DNA of 64,000 nt from Candidatus Thioglobus sp. (GTDB lineage: Bacteria; Pseudomonadota; Gammaproteobacteria; PS1; Pseudothioglobaceae). The stretch covers positions 1 to 64,000 of the forward strand of contig JAPYSK010000003.1 in the NCBI GenBank assembly GCA_029936515.1. Reading direction: 5' to 3'. Below are positions 17,319 through 27,037 of the stretch, piece by piece (within the stretch, counting starts at the first letter, position 1; every line of letters starts with the position of its first letter). The notes beneath the pieces are model-generated. The model worked only from the letters and a program-made list of their open reading frames with translations, did not search any database and was not told where the DNA came from. Both the position numbers and the translations under genes were made by a program.

Positions 17319-18596
17319 ATGAAAGTTGGAATTCTTGGTCTAGGCACTGTTGGCGGTGGTGTTGTTAATGTATTACAAAAAAATAGTGCTTCTATAGAGA
17401 GACGCACTGGTGTCAAAATTGAAGTTATTTTAGCTGGCGTTCGAGATGTCACTCAAAAACGTATCTGCGACACCTCAAATATTAAACTAACTGAAGACCC
17501 ATTTGAAGTTGTTAATCACCCTGATATCGATGTAGTTTTAGAGCTCATTGGTGGTACAGGACTGACAAAAAAGTTAGTTGAAACGGCTATTAATAATGGC
17601 AAGCATGTTATTACCGCCAATAAAGCACTCATTGCTAATCACGGCAACGAATTAATTAAGCTCGCTAATAAAAAACAAGTTCGACTCCTATTTGAAGCAT
17701 CTGTCGCTGGTGGAATTCCTATCATTAAGTCACTAGAGCAAGGCCTTAGTGCAAATAATATTGAATCGCTCGCTGGAATTATAAATGGTACAAGTAACTT
17801 TATCCTTACTGACATGAAAGAGAAAGGCAGGGATTTTGATGATGCACTTAAGGAGGCTCAAGCATTAGGCTATGCTGAAGAGGACCCAACTTTTGATATA
17901 GAAGGTATTGATGCGGCTCATAAGCTTTCTATCCTTGCTGCAATTGCTTTTGGTACTGAGCTTCAATTCAATCAAGTTTATACCAAAGGCATTAGTGGAA
18001 TTACAACTGAGGACATCCTTCATGCTACAGAGTTAGGCTATACAATTAAACACCTTGGTATTACAAAAAGAACAGGCAATGGCATTGAATTACGAGTGCA
18101 CCCTACTCTTGTGTCAAACAAACAATTAATAGCGCAAGTAGATGGCGTCATGAATGCTGTCATGGTTAAAAGTAATGCCCTAGGAATTAGTCTATATTAT
18201 GGAGCAGGAGCAGGAGATGAAGCAACAGCATCTGCAGTTATTGCTGACCTAAACGATATCATTAATAACCAAACAAGTAACCACATATTGGGCTGGAAAT
18301 CACAGCAAAAGCTTGCAGTCATTGATAATGATGAAATACATAGTGAATTTTTCTTGAGGCTTATAGTTAGTGATATAAAAGGGGTTCTCGCAAAAGTTAC
18401 AGGAATATTTAATGACCATAATGTTAGTATTGAAGCGCTTATCCAAAAACAAGTCGATGAAAATAAAAATGCTCACATCGCCATTACAACTGACAAGGTT
18501 AGCACTAAAGCCATTATGAGTATTAAAGCTGCAATTGAGGCTAGCGACTTCAACCAATCGGAAGTACAAATTATTCATATTGAATTACTAGACTAA
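17319..18596 (+). CDS. hom: Homoserine dehydrogenase
   Basis: Reduces aspartate semialdehyde to homoserine in the threonine/methionine branch. The 425 residues include the NAD(P) motif GLGTVGGGV at about 6-14, the catalytic region VASVAGGIPIIKSLEQGL-like (ASVAGGIPIIKSLEQ), and EGIDAAHKLSILAA. A C-terminal ACT domain (about 345-425, starting RLIVSDIKGVLAKVTGIF) suggests feedback control by threonine. It is monofunctional, not fused to aspartokinase, and sits 16 bases before thrC. Confidence 0.96.
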   Translation: MKVGILGLGTVGGGVVNVLQKNSASIERRTGVKIEVILAGVRDVTQKRICDTSNIKLTEDPFEVVNHPDIDVVLELIGGTGLTKKLVETAINNGKHVITANKALIANHGNELIKLANKKQVRLLFEASVAGGIPIIKSLEQGLSANNIESLAGIINGTSNFILTDMKEKGRDFDDALKEAQALGYAEEDPTFDIEGIDAAHKLSILAAIAFGTELQFNQVYTKGISGITTEDILHATELGYTIKHLGITKRTGNGIELRVHPTLVSNKQLIAQVDGVMNAVMVKSNALGISLYYGAGAGDEATASAVIADLNDIINNQTSNHILGWKSQQKLAVIDNDEIHSEFFLRLIVSDIKGVLAKVTGIFNDHNVSIEALIQKQVDENKNAHIAITTDKVSTKAIMSIKAAIEASDFNQSEVQIIHIELLD

Positions 18597-18612
18597 CTTA
18601 CAAGATATTAAT

Positions 18613-19680
18613 ATGAGATATACTGGATTAATTGAAAAGTATAGGGACACACTACCTGTCAGTGATGACACTCTTATCATAAGCCTTGGTGAGGGAAACA
18701 CACCGCTGATTAAGCTTGAAAATATTCTGTGCGAAATGGGCACTCATGTTGAACTATACATTAAGTATGAAGGTTTAAATCCTACAGGATCGTTTAAAGA
18801 CCGTGGCATGACTATGGCAGTTACAAAGGCTGTAGAAAGTGGCTCTAGAGCAATTATTTGTGCATCTACTGGAAACACTTCAGCTGCTGCAGCCGCCTAT
18901 GCTGCAAGAGCAGGAATCAAAGCATTTGTTCTCATTCCGGAAGGCAAAATTGCACTAGGAAAATTAGCTCAAGCAATGATTCATGGATCAACTATTATTC
19001 AAATTAAGGGGAACTTCGATGATGGCATGCAGCTTGTCAAAGATGTTGCTGAGTTTGCACCAGTTTCAATTGTAAACTCTATCAATCCTTATCGCCTTCA
19101 AGGTCAAAAAACTGCTGCATTTGAAATTATTGAAGAATTAGGTTATGCGCCAAATTACCACTGCCTTCCAGTTGGTAATGCGGGAAATATTACCGCTCAC
19201 TGGATGGGTTATACTGAGTATCACGAGATGGGGAAATCAGATTCAACCCCTATAATGCTTGGTTATCAAGCTGAAGGTGCAGCTCCATTTGTTAAAGGAG
19301 CAAGAGTTGATAATCCAGAAACAATTGCCACTGCAATAAGAATTGGAAATCCTCAGAGTTGGGATCAGGCGTTAAAACTCAGCAAAGATTCAAATGGCTG
19401 GTTTGACTGTTTCTCAGATAAGGAAATTTTAGCTACTCAAAAAATGCTAACTGAAAAAGAAGGAATCTTTTGTGAACCTGCATCAGCGATATCAGTTGCA
19501 GGCGCTTTGAGGGATATAAAATCAGGTAAAATTCCTGATGGTTCCAGCGTTGTATGTACACTTACAGGCCATGGACTTAAAGATCCAGACACTGCAATCG
19601 CTCAATGCGATCAGAGTGCAATGATTAATGTCAATCCAACGCTGAATGAAGTTAAAAAAGCCATATTAGACCACATGTAG
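18613..19680 (+). CDS. thrC: Threonine synthase
   Basis: PLP enzyme converting O-phosphohomoserine to threonine. The 355-residue length is that of the short class. The cofactor lysine is K62 in NPTGSFKDRGMT, and the phosphate-binding loop is STGNTSAAAAAYAARAG. It is in an operon with hom. No thrB homoserine kinase is visible in the window. Confidence 0.95.
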   Translation: MRYTGLIEKYRDTLPVSDDTLIISLGEGNTPLIKLENILCEMGTHVELYIKYEGLNPTGSFKDRGMTMAVTKAVESGSRAIICASTGNTSAAAAAYAARAGIKAFVLIPEGKIALGKLAQAMIHGSTIIQIKGNFDDGMQLVKDVAEFAPVSIVNSINPYRLQGQKTAAFEIIEELGYAPNYHCLPVGNAGNITAHWMGYTEYHEMGKSDSTPIMLGYQAEGAAPFVKGARVDNPETIATAIRIGNPQSWDQALKLSKDSNGWFDCFSDKEILATQKMLTEKEGIFCEPASAISVAGALRDIKSGKIPDGSSVVCTLTGHGLKDPDTAIAQCDQSAMINVNPTLNEVKKAILDHM

Positions 19681-19720
19681 TTCTAGTAGGCTCTGAGTTT
19701 ATGATAAAAACCATCTATTT

Positions 19721-20620
19721 ATGAGTAAGCAGTCCTATAAAACCATTGATCAATGTGTAGGTAATACACCATTAGTTCTCCTGCAACGATTAAACCCAAA
19801 CCCCTCAAACATTATCCTTGCCAAACTAGAAGGCAATAATCCTGCTGGTTCTGTTAAAGACCGAGCAGCTCTTAATATGATTACTGAGGCAGAAAATAGA
19901 GGGGAGATTAATCCAGGAGATACTCTTATAGAGGCTACCAGTGGCAATACAGGTATCGCACTAGCTATGATTGCTGCAATCAAGGGTTATAAGATAATTT
20001 TAGTGATGCAAGAAAACCTATCTCAAGAACGAAGAGATGCGATGACCGCATATGGTGCTGAATTAATTCTGGTTTCTAAAGAGCTTGGTATGGAAGGTGC
20101 ACGCGACCTTGCCGACAAAATGAGCGCAGAAAACAAAGGATTTCAACTTAATCAATTCGCCAATCAAGATAACCCGAAAGCACATAACATTTCCACTGCC
20201 AAGGAGATATGGAATGATACAAATGGTGAAGTTACTCACTTTGTAAGCTCAATGGGAACAACAGGAACTATTATGGGAGTTTCAAAATACCTCAAAGAGA
20301 AAAACCCGTCAATACAGATAATTGGCATCCAGCCAGACGCCGACTCACACATTCCTGGCATTCGTCGATGGCCTGAAGAATACCTGCCAACAATCTTTGA
20401 TGCATCTAGAGTTGATACAATTATGGATGTTTCTCAAAAAGATGCCGAACAAGCTACCAGAGACCTTGCAATCCACGAAGGTATTTTTTCAGGGGTTTCA
20501 TCTGGTGGCGCTGTTGCTTCTGCAATGAAACTATCAAAGACTATTAATAACGCAGTGATTGTTACTATTATCTGCGACCGAGGTGATCGCTATCTTTCTA
20601 CAGGCGTTTTTAAGGGTTAA
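19721..20620 (+). CDS. cysM: Cysteine synthase B
   Basis: PLP-dependent O-acetylserine sulfhydrylase, 299 residues. The PLP lysine is K46 in NPAGSVKDRAA and the substrate loop is TSGNTGIALA. The short length and the RRWPEEYLP segment resemble CysM, which can use thiosulfate as well as sulfide. It lies 40 bases after thrC without a Shine-Dalgarno, so co-transcription is likely. Confidence 0.92.
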   Translation: MSKQSYKTIDQCVGNTPLVLLQRLNPNPSNIILAKLEGNNPAGSVKDRAALNMITEAENRGEINPGDTLIEATSGNTGIALAMIAAIKGYKIILVMQENLSQERRDAMTAYGAELILVSKELGMEGARDLADKMSAENKGFQLNQFANQDNPKAHNISTAKEIWNDTNGEVTHFVSSMGTTGTIMGVSKYLKEKNPSIQIIGIQPDADSHIPGIRRWPEEYLPTIFDASRVDTIMDVSQKDAEQATRDLAIHEGIFSGVSSGGAVASAMKLSKTINNAVIVTIICDRGDRYLSTGVFKG

Positions 20621-20678
20621 ACTACCCAGATCATACAAATCTCAACTTATCTATAATCAATTTTTGCTGTAACTATAT

Positions 20679-20690
20679 AGCTAATTAGCT
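20679..20690. promoter_or_regulatory. Perfect palindrome upstream of the amino acid transporter
   Basis: AGCTAATTAGCT is a perfect 12-bp palindrome 58 bases before the binding-protein gene, in the likely promoter region. A regulator site is possible, but no regulator gene adjoins it. Confidence 0.25.
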
Positions 20691-20748
20691 TTAAAAATAT
20701 GTGTACAATTATAAATTCGTAAATTATTTAATAAAAAAGGAGAAGTAA

Positions 20749-21606
20749 ATGAGTAATAAATTTGGCTTTAAAAAGTCATTAATTGTTTTTGCTGTTGCAT
20801 TACTATCATTAAACATGACTGCCAAGGCAGGTGCGGTTTATGATTATATCCAAGCAAACAATGAATTAATGATTGCAACAGATGCAAACTGGGCACCATT
20901 CTCATACATTGATGATGATGGAGTGATGCAAGGATTCGATGTCGATGTTGGTAGAGAAATTGCTAAACGTATGGGCGTAGAAGCCCGCTTTATAACTCCT
21001 GATTGGGATGTTATCACTGCAGGAAACTGGAACATGCGTTGGGACGTTTCTGTTGGCTCTATGACTCCAACTGCGAGTCGTTCTGAAGTATTGAACTTTC
21101 CAGCAACTTACTACTACACACCTGCAGCCTTTGCTGTTCACACTGATTCACCTGTGACAACATTAGCTGGATTAAATGGCAAAAATGTCTGTACAACGGC
21201 AGCGTCTACTTGGGAGATGTATCTTCAGGGTGACCTAGATATGCTTAATGCTCCAGCGTTTACTTATGACGTTACACCGGGCACAATTACCTCTTTGAAG
21301 GATGGTGCAATGTGTGCGGATGACACTCGTTTAGGTGCAGGCGTTCGTAATGATGGTTTTATTGATTCTGTTCCAATGATTCAAGGTGCAATAGAGGCTG
21401 GTTATCCAATTCGTTTCTTAGGAGATCCGGCTTTTCATGAGCCTCTTTCATTAGCGACTGATTTGGGCAATAATGACCCTGAACTAGATGCTGAACTTGC
21501 TAGAATCATAGCTGAAATGCAGAAGGACTACACCTTGAGTTTGTTGTCAATTCAGCACTTTAAAAATGCAGATGGTACTTCTGAAGACTACACTTTAGCT
21601 TACTAA
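20749..21606 (+). CDS. Polar amino acid ABC transporter substrate-binding protein
   Basis: A 285-residue periplasmic protein of the family 3 solute-binding type. The signal peptide spans about 1-27 (ending TAKAG). ATDANWAPFSYIDDDGVMQGFDVDVGREIAKRMG is the typical ligand-fold start, cited here only by its key NWAPFSY and GFDVDV parts. A strong AAAAGGAG ribosome-binding site precedes the ATG, as expected for an abundant binding protein. It is followed by its permease and ATPase. The ligand is not readable from sequence. Confidence 0.92.
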   Translation: MSNKFGFKKSLIVFAVALLSLNMTAKAGAVYDYIQANNELMIATDANWAPFSYIDDDGVMQGFDVDVGREIAKRMGVEARFITPDWDVITAGNWNMRWDVSVGSMTPTASRSEVLNFPATYYYTPAAFAVHTDSPVTTLAGLNGKNVCTTAASTWEMYLQGDLDMLNAPAFTYDVTPGTITSLKDGAMCADDTRLGAGVRNDGFIDSVPMIQGAIEAGYPIRFLGDPAFHEPLSLATDLGNNDPELDAELARIIAEMQKDYTLSLLSIQHFKNADGTSEDYTLAY

Positions 21607-21648
21607 TAGGAATTGTTAGTTAGCTTTAGTTAGAGTTTAGACAAAGGT

Positions 21649-22614
21649 ATGTTCGTCGATACCGTTATTGAAGATAAGGCGCTGCATAAACCAGTATTCC
21701 TTATCGGTTTATCAGTAACGGTATTGGCGATTTTCTTTGCCCTTAATTTTACAAACACCCTTTTTGGTGAATTCCTTAGACCTGTTATAGGAGACCCCAC
21801 AGAAAGCGGTTTTTTTGGTCGTTTAGCAGTTTCACTTGTTCTAACAATAATATTTGTACTTAACTTATTAGCAATAAGTTTTACTAGGCTAAAAGTTCAA
21901 ATATTAATCGTTTGGGTAGAATTGCTTCTTCTTTTCCTGGCCTTTGCCTATTCTTTTGATCTCAAAATGTCGTTTATCCAGAGCAGGATTCCGCTCATGA
22001 TCTCTCGGGGGCTATTTACGACAATTTATATTTCAGCAATCTCAATCGTTATTGCGACCGTAATTGCCGTCATAGGTGCCATTGCAAAACTTTCGAATAA
22101 CGGCTTTGCTTATGCGATTTCCAGTTTTTATACTTCTCTATTTAGAGGCCTTCCACTTCTTTTGCAACTTTTCCTAATCTATAAAGGGCTACCACAACTC
22201 GGTTTTATGGTCGACGCAGTGCCTGCAGCCATCACCGCCCTGTCACTTTGTTATGGTGCCTATATGACAGAGATCTTCCGTGCAGGAATACAGAGCATAC
22301 CTAAAGGCCAATGGGAGGCTTCTAGGGCTCTAGGTTTTAAATTTAACCTTATCCTTCGCAAGATTATTTTGCCTCAAGCCATACCAATTATTATTCCTCC
22401 AACTGGAAATCAGTTTATCGCCATGCTAAAAGATAGCTCTCTTGCCTCTGTTCTTGGGGTTTGGGAGTTAATGTATCTCGCTAGAACCTTAGGTCAAAGA
22501 GATTTCAGACACATGGAAATGCTCCTAACAGCTGCAATGATCTACTGGGCTCTAACAATTGTGCTCGAGGTAATTCAGGCTCGAATTGAAAAAAAATACA
22601 AACAAAAAAGTTGA
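21649..22614 (+). CDS. Polar amino acid ABC transporter permease
   Basis: A 321-residue HisM/GltK-family inner-membrane permease. Three extra N-terminal helices (residues 15-115) precede the conserved core, whose coupling loop reads [20 protein letters not shown]. Typical core segments [14 protein letters not shown] and [15 protein letters not shown] are present. Only one permease is encoded, so it probably works as a homodimer. Its stop overlaps the ATPase start. Confidence 0.92.
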   Translation: MFVDTVIEDKALHKPVFLIGLSVTVLAIFFALNFTNTLFGEFLRPVIGDPTESGFFGRLAVSLVLTIIFVLNLLAISFTRLKVQILIVWVELLLLFLAFAYSFDLKMSFIQSRIPLMISRGLFTTIYISAISIVIATVIAVIGAIAKLSNNGFAYAISSFYTSLFRGLPLLLQLFLIYKGLPQLGFMVDAVPAAITALSLCYGAYMTEIFRAGIQSIPKGQWEASRALGFKFNLILRKIILPQAIPIIIPPTGNQFIAMLKDSSLASVLGVWELMYLARTLGQRDFRHMEMLLTAAMIYWALTIVLEVIQARIEKKYKQKS

Positions 22615-23387
22615 TGATGGATACAAAAACTAATATCCAAAATAACACTGAAATGACTCCAGTCATTTCTCTCAAAGGAGTCAATAAGTGGTATGGAGAT
22701 TTTCAGGCTCTATCCAACATCGATCTCGAAATTAAACTCAAGGAGAAGATTGTAATTTGTGGTCCTTCTGGTTCTGGAAAATCTACCTTAATTAGATGCA
22801 TTAATCGCCTTGAAGCTCATCAAGAAGGCAAAATTCATGTTAGCGGTATAGAGCTACACGAAAGAATGAAAGATATTGATATTGTTCGCCAAGACATAGG
22901 AATGGTCTTCCAGAATTTTAACTTGTTTCCACACTTAACTGTTTTAGAAAACTGCATGGCGGGCCCAAATTGGGTTCGAGGTATCGAAAAAAATGAAGCT
23001 AAAGAAAGAGCCATTGCAATGCTAGAGCAAGTCAAGATTCCTGAGCAAGCAGATAAATATCCTGACCAACTTTCAGGCGGTCAGCAACAACGCGTAGCAA
23101 TTGCAAGAAGTCTATGTATGCAACCCAAGGTCATGCTGTTTGATGAGCCAACTTCAGCGCTAGACCCTGAAATGGTTTCAGAGGTTTTAGATACCATGAT
23201 TGAGCTTGCAAATAGCGGGATGACAATGATTTGTGTTACTCATGAGATGGGCTTTGCTCGTCAAGTTGCTGATAGGATTGTGTTTATGGCGGATGGAGAA
23301 ATTGTTGAACAAAATACTCCAGAAGAATTCTTCAATAACCCTCAACATGATCGAACTAAAGTTTTTCTTGATCAAATTCTTAAGTAA
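22614..23387 (+). CDS. Polar amino acid ABC transporter ATP-binding protein
   Basis: A GlnQ/HisP-type ATPase of 257 residues. Walker A is GPSGSGKST (about 50-58), the signature is [15 protein letters not shown] and Walker B is [12 protein letters not shown], followed by the H-loop VTHEMG. The frame also allows a TTG at 22611. The ATG at 22614 forms a TGATG overlap with the permease stop and is preferred. It completes the import system begun at 20749. Confidence 0.93.
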   Translation: MMDTKTNIQNNTEMTPVISLKGVNKWYGDFQALSNIDLEIKLKEKIVICGPSGSGKSTLIRCINRLEAHQEGKIHVSGIELHERMKDIDIVRQDIGMVFQNFNLFPHLTVLENCMAGPNWVRGIEKNEAKERAIAMLEQVKIPEQADKYPDQLSGGQQQRVAIARSLCMQPKVMLFDEPTSALDPEMVSEVLDTMIELANSGMTMICVTHEMGFARQVADRIVFMADGEIVEQNTPEEFFNNPQHDRTKVFLDQILK

Positions 23388-23391
23388 GAAG

Positions 23392-24465
23392 TTATTGTTT
23401 TCTGAAATAGTCTTCAAAAACATCAACAACAAACCTAATATCTTTTTCACTAACCCCTAGGTGGCATACTAGCCTACCTCTATCTAGACTAGCAATAAGA
23501 ATCTTTCTGTCAAAAAGAAAATTCTCTAAAGGTAACCGATGTTCCTTTGGACAATTAACAAAAACCATATTGGTTTGGCTCTCACCATACTCAACCTTTA
23601 ACTCTGCTATTTTTGATAGGCCAGTAGCCAACAACTTCGCATTATCGTGATCGTGTTGGAGCCTCCCAATATTATTCTTAAGGGCATACATTCCACAAGA
23701 AGCTATAACACCAACTTGTCTCATACCACCTCCTAACATCTTCCGTAAACGAATAGCTTTATTAATAATAGTTTGATCGCTTACTAAAAGAGAGCCGACT
23801 GGTGCTCCTAAACCTTTAGATAAACATATAGAGACACTATCAAAACTACCTACTAAAGCACTCAATGACAAACCTGAATGGATATGAGCATTAAATAAAC
23901 GAGCTCCATCCAAGTGAACTTTTAGACCTCGCCTATGAGCCTCAAGTACAAGCGTTTCAAGTTCATCCTGAGGTTGCACCTTTCCAGAAAAAGTGTTCTC
24001 TAAACAAAGCAGCTTGGTTACTGCATAATGCGGATCATCATCCTTTATTTGACTGAGCATATCGTTTAAATTCATACTTCCAGATTCAGACATATCAATA
24101 GGACAAATTCCAACCCCTCCTAGAACAGAAGCACCTCGAGCTTCATAGAGATTGGTATGGTAATCTCGACCAATCAATACCTCATCACCCCTCTGACAAT
24201 GGACAAGAATAGCCGTTAAATTACTCTGAGTCCCGCTAGGAAAAAATAAACTCGCCTCTTTACCCAAAAGCTCTGCTGCATATTCTTGAAGCTCAATTAC
24301 TTCTTTATCTTCTTCATAAACATCATCGCCAAGCTTTGCATTTTCAATGCATTGAAGCATTTCTTTGGATGGCAAAGTAACAGTGTCACTTCGAAAATCA
24401 ATTGGATTTTCAAGTTCACGTATTTCAGGATTATTAGTGTTTCTTTTATATTGGTTCATATCCAA
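23392..24465 (-). CDS. ltaE: Low-specificity L-threonine aldolase
   Basis: PLP fold-type I enzyme that cleaves beta-hydroxy-alpha-amino acids to glycine and an aldehyde. The 357 residues include FRSDTVTLPSKEM, FFPSGTQSNLTA, HLDGARLFNA and the Schiff-base lysine about K217 in CLSKGLGAPVG. It is only seven bases downstream of an oxygenase gene, and that pairing suggests its substrate may be made by hydroxylation (see findings). Biosynthetic glycine supply from threonine is the conservative role. It converges with the amino acid ABC transporter, four bases apart. Confidence 0.93.
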   Translation of the reverse strand: MDMNQYKRNTNNPEIRELENPIDFRSDTVTLPSKEMLQCIENAKLGDDVYEEDKEVIELQEYAAELLGKEASLFFPSGTQSNLTAILVHCQRGDEVLIGRDYHTNLYEARGASVLGGVGICPIDMSESGSMNLNDMLSQIKDDDPHYAVTKLLCLENTFSGKVQPQDELETLVLEAHRRGLKVHLDGARLFNAHIHSGLSLSALVGSFDSVSICLSKGLGAPVGSLLVSDQTIINKAIRLRKMLGGGMRQVGVIASCGMYALKNNIGRLQHDHDNAKLLATGLSKIAELKVEYGESQTNMVFVNCPKEHRLPLENFLFDRKILIASLDRGRLVCHLGVSEKDIRFVVDVFEDYFRKQ

Positions 24466-24472
24466 TTACTTC

Positions 24473-25129
24473 TTAAGGCTGATACTCTGGGTAAGCAAGA
24501 GTAGCAACCAAGTGAGTTCTTGATTCTGTACCGCCATTTAAAGCCGTATGATAACCACGCGTATCAGTGAAATAAACTGAACCATCTGCAGGTAAATGGG
24601 TGCAGTGGTGGTTAACAATAAGCAAAGCCCCAGGGTTTGTATAAATTGGAATATGGATTCTTGGCTCAGGGTCTCTATGCCAAGAATTGCAATTATAGCT
24701 ATCCTTTTCAAGTATTCGAACCCTGCCAATAGGGTATCGAGCACATAGCTCGTTATGGATAGTTTCAAAATAAGTACCTTTAAAAATATCCACGAGCTCA
24801 CTAAATAAAGTTTCATCAACTAGCTCGTCTTTTGACACCTCTTTATAGCTTTCATCTACCCGAGTATAGTATCGACCAACAAGATCTTTATCTGACTCAG
24901 CTGAGCTATCTTTTCTTCGAGTCATTGCTAGCGCATGAAAACCTGAAGCAGCAGTTTTAAATTCTGACTTAGCTTTAACCTCATCAAGTGCTTTGCGCAT
25001 TTTTTTGATATCAAACTTTAGACTCAGTTTAATAATGTGTTCATTGCCTTTAAAAGAAGCCACTGATTCAATATCAACTTTCTTATTGATATATGAATTT
25101 AATTCTTGTGTGTCATCTGAAATACTCAT
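24473..25129 (-). CDS. Fe(II)/2-oxoglutarate oxygenase, aspartyl/asparaginyl hydroxylase-like fold
   Basis: A 218-residue soluble protein. The C-terminal half fits the double-stranded beta-helix of the Asp/Asn beta-hydroxylase family. H151 and D153 (WHRDPEPRIHIPI) and H194 (YHTALNGG) are the likely iron ligands. R204 (TESRTHLV) is the likely 2-oxoglutarate anchor. There is no transmembrane anchor or TPR region, unlike protein hydroxylases of this family, so a small-molecule substrate is plausible. It is coupled to ltaE (seven-base gap). The exact reaction is unknown. Confidence 0.7.
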   Translation of the reverse strand: MSISDDTQELNSYINKKVDIESVASFKGNEHIIKLSLKFDIKKMRKALDEVKAKSEFKTAASGFHALAMTRRKDSSAESDKDLVGRYYTRVDESYKEVSKDELVDETLFSELVDIFKGTYFETIHNELCARYPIGRVRILEKDSYNCNSWHRDPEPRIHIPIYTNPGALLIVNHHCTHLPADGSVYFTDTRGYHTALNGGTESRTHLVATLAYPEYQP

Positions 25130-25177
25130 AAATTTAATTTTTTTTAATAAAACTATTTAGATTATATAGCTGAATAA

Positions 25178-25603
25178 TTAAAAAGGTTTAACTACAACAA
25201 GAATGATAATACCAATAAGAAGTACCACAGGAATTTCATTAAACCAACGATAAAAAGTATGCGAACGAGTATTTTTATCTTTAGCAAAAACTCTCACTAA
25301 ATAACCACAATAAAAATGGTAAGCAATTAGAATAGCAACTAAAACTAGCTTAAGCTGGAGCCAATACTGATTACTATAAGCTTCCCAGGCATAGCCCTGC
25401 AACATCCACCAACCCATTAAAGTCGTAACAATAAAGCTAGGCATCATAATACCCTTATAGAGTTTTCGCTCCATTACCTTGAAGCGCTCTATACTAATTT
25501 CATCATCAGCCATAGCGTGATAAACAAAAAGTCGCGGCAAGTAAAACATTGCAGCAAACCAAGTAATGACAGTCAAAATGTGAAAAGCCTTAATCCAAAG
25601 CAT
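25178..25603 (-). CDS. hemJ: Protoporphyrinogen IX oxidase
   Basis: A 141-residue integral membrane protein of the UPF0093/HemJ family with four helices. WIKAFHILTVITWFAAMFYLPRL carries the conserved His near residue 8; RKLYKGIMMPS and YWLQLKL are other family marks. It oxidises protoporphyrinogen IX in haem synthesis, presumably passing electrons to the respiratory chain. It is upstream of the oxygenase gene on the same strand. Confidence 0.9.
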   Translation of the reverse strand: MLWIKAFHILTVITWFAAMFYLPRLFVYHAMADDEISIERFKVMERKLYKGIMMPSFIVTTLMGWWMLQGYAWEAYSNQYWLQLKLVLVAILIAYHFYCGYLVRVFAKDKNTRSHTFYRWFNEIPVVLLIGIIILVVVKPF

Positions 25604-25752
25604 GTGAACTCCAAATAGTTACATAATACCGTTTGACTACCATCTTTTTCTATGATTAATTAAAGAAGTTATATGAAACACTAGCTATTGATTTACAGTT
25701 ATCATATCGTATGACATAGTAAAATTTGCCTACCTTTTATAATTGGACTTGC

Positions 25753-26706
25753 ATGCTAAACTTTTTTAAAAAAAATAAAAGTCATGAGCCACAAAGTGAA
25801 CCAAATAAAGCTTCACTAAAAGACAGACTATTTAAATCCAAAAAACGACTTGGTGATGGCCTTTCATCTTTACTTATTGGCAAAAAGAAAATAGATGATG
25901 AGCTTCTCGAAGAACTAGAAATACTTCTAATTAGTTCAGATATAGGTATTCAGACAGCCGACAAAGTCATTGAATCTGTAAGAAAAAAATCATCTCGAAA
26001 AGAACTTAAGGATGGTGAGGGCCTTTATGAGCTGATAAAAATTGAGCTAGAATCGCTTTTGATTAAAGAGAATTTGTTGAAGCCTGAAGCAGATAAAACC
26101 TTTGTTATTCTTGTTGTTGGAATTAATGGTGCAGGCAAAACTACTACCATTGGTAAACTTGCTAAGTTATTTCAAAGTGAAGGCAAGTCTGTCATGCTTG
26201 CTGCTGGTGATACTTTTCGTGCAGCAGCTGTTGAACAACTTCAGATTTGGGGTGAGAGAAATAATATACCTGTAATTGCGCAAAAAACTGGTGCTGATGC
26301 GGCGTCAGTAGTGTACGACGCCTATCAATCTGCAATTGCTAAGGATATTGATATTCTAATTGCTGATACTGCTGGCAGGCTTCATACCCAAGATAATCTT
26401 ATGCAAGAGCTTGAGAAAATTAAGCGAGTCCTCAAAAAACATAACGAAAATGCTCCTCATGAAACACTACTTGTTATAGATGGAGGTTCTGGTCAGAATG
26501 CAATTCAACAAGCAAATGAATTTCATAAATCTATTAATCTATCAGGTCTTGCTGTAACTAAGCTTGATGGAACTGCAAAAGGTGGCGTTTTATTTGCAAT
26601 ATCAGACTCTCTTAATTTACCTATTCGTTTTATTGGTATTGGAGAAGCTATTGATGACCTCAAGCCATTTAATTCAAGAGATTTTGTTGATGCATTATTT
26701 GATTAA
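25753..26706 (+). CDS. ftsY: Signal recognition particle receptor FtsY
   Basis: SRP-family GTPase that docks ribosome-nascent chains at the inner membrane. NG-domain motifs are GINGAGKTTTIGKLA (G1), DTAGRLHTQ (G3) and TKLDGTAKGG (G4/closing loop), with GDTFRAAAVEQL between. The ATG at 25753 (MLNFFKKNK) is chosen over an in-frame TTG at 25726, giving 317 residues. The acidic A-domain is very short (about 20 residues) compared with E. coli FtsY, as in many streamlined bacteria. Confidence 0.95.
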   Translation: MLNFFKKNKSHEPQSEPNKASLKDRLFKSKKRLGDGLSSLLIGKKKIDDELLEELEILLISSDIGIQTADKVIESVRKKSSRKELKDGEGLYELIKIELESLLIKENLLKPEADKTFVILVVGINGAGKTTTIGKLAKLFQSEGKSVMLAAGDTFRAAAVEQLQIWGERNNIPVIAQKTGADAASVVYDAYQSAIAKDIDILIADTAGRLHTQDNLMQELEKIKRVLKKHNENAPHETLLVIDGGSGQNAIQQANEFHKSINLSGLAVTKLDGTAKGGVLFAISDSLNLPIRFIGIGEAIDDLKPFNSRDFVDALFD

Positions 26707-26745
26707 AAAAATCACTTTAATCCTCTGAAAAAAGTTTAAAGCGAT
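26705..26745 (-). terminator. Intrinsic terminator of hemC-phhB
   Basis: Read on the minus strand, ATCGCTTTAA pairs with TTAAAGTGAT (10 pairs including one G-U) around a 15-base loop, followed by six T residues. It starts directly at the phhB stop codon. It lies between two convergent genes and may also slow readthrough from ftsY. Confidence 0.65.
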
Positions 26746-27036
26746 TCAGGATTTTATTGAATTATTGATAGTGTCAATTTTCTGTGCTAAATCAATATCA
26801 AGCTTAGTAATTCCACCCTCACTATGAGTGATTAAGTTAACTTCAACCTTATTATAAACATTTGACCATTCAGGGTGATGATCCATAGTTTCTGCAGTAA
26901 TTGCAACCTCAGTCATAAAACCAAAGGCTTGAGTAAACCCCTTAAATTTAAATTCTTTCGAAAGTCTCCCTTTTACGATATTCCAGTCATCAAGCTCTTT
27001 AAGGTTTTCATTTAATTGTTTATTAGATAATATCAA
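26746..27036 (-). CDS. phhB: Pterin-4a-carbinolamine dehydratase
   Basis: A 96-residue DCoH/PhhB family protein that dehydrates 4a-hydroxy-tetrahydropterin. The diagnostic segment is AETMDHHPEWSNVYNKV with the catalytic histidine pair, followed by LDIDLAQKID. No phenylalanine hydroxylase is visible nearby, so its partner is unknown; a role in molybdopterin or general pterin repair has been proposed for such stand-alone copies. It lies one base after the hemC stop. Confidence 0.92.
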   Translation of the reverse strand: MILSNKQLNENLKELDDWNIVKGRLSKEFKFKGFTQAFGFMTEVAITAETMDHHPEWSNVYNKVEVNLITHSEGGITKLDIDLAQKIDTINNSIKS

Positions 27037-27037
27037 A

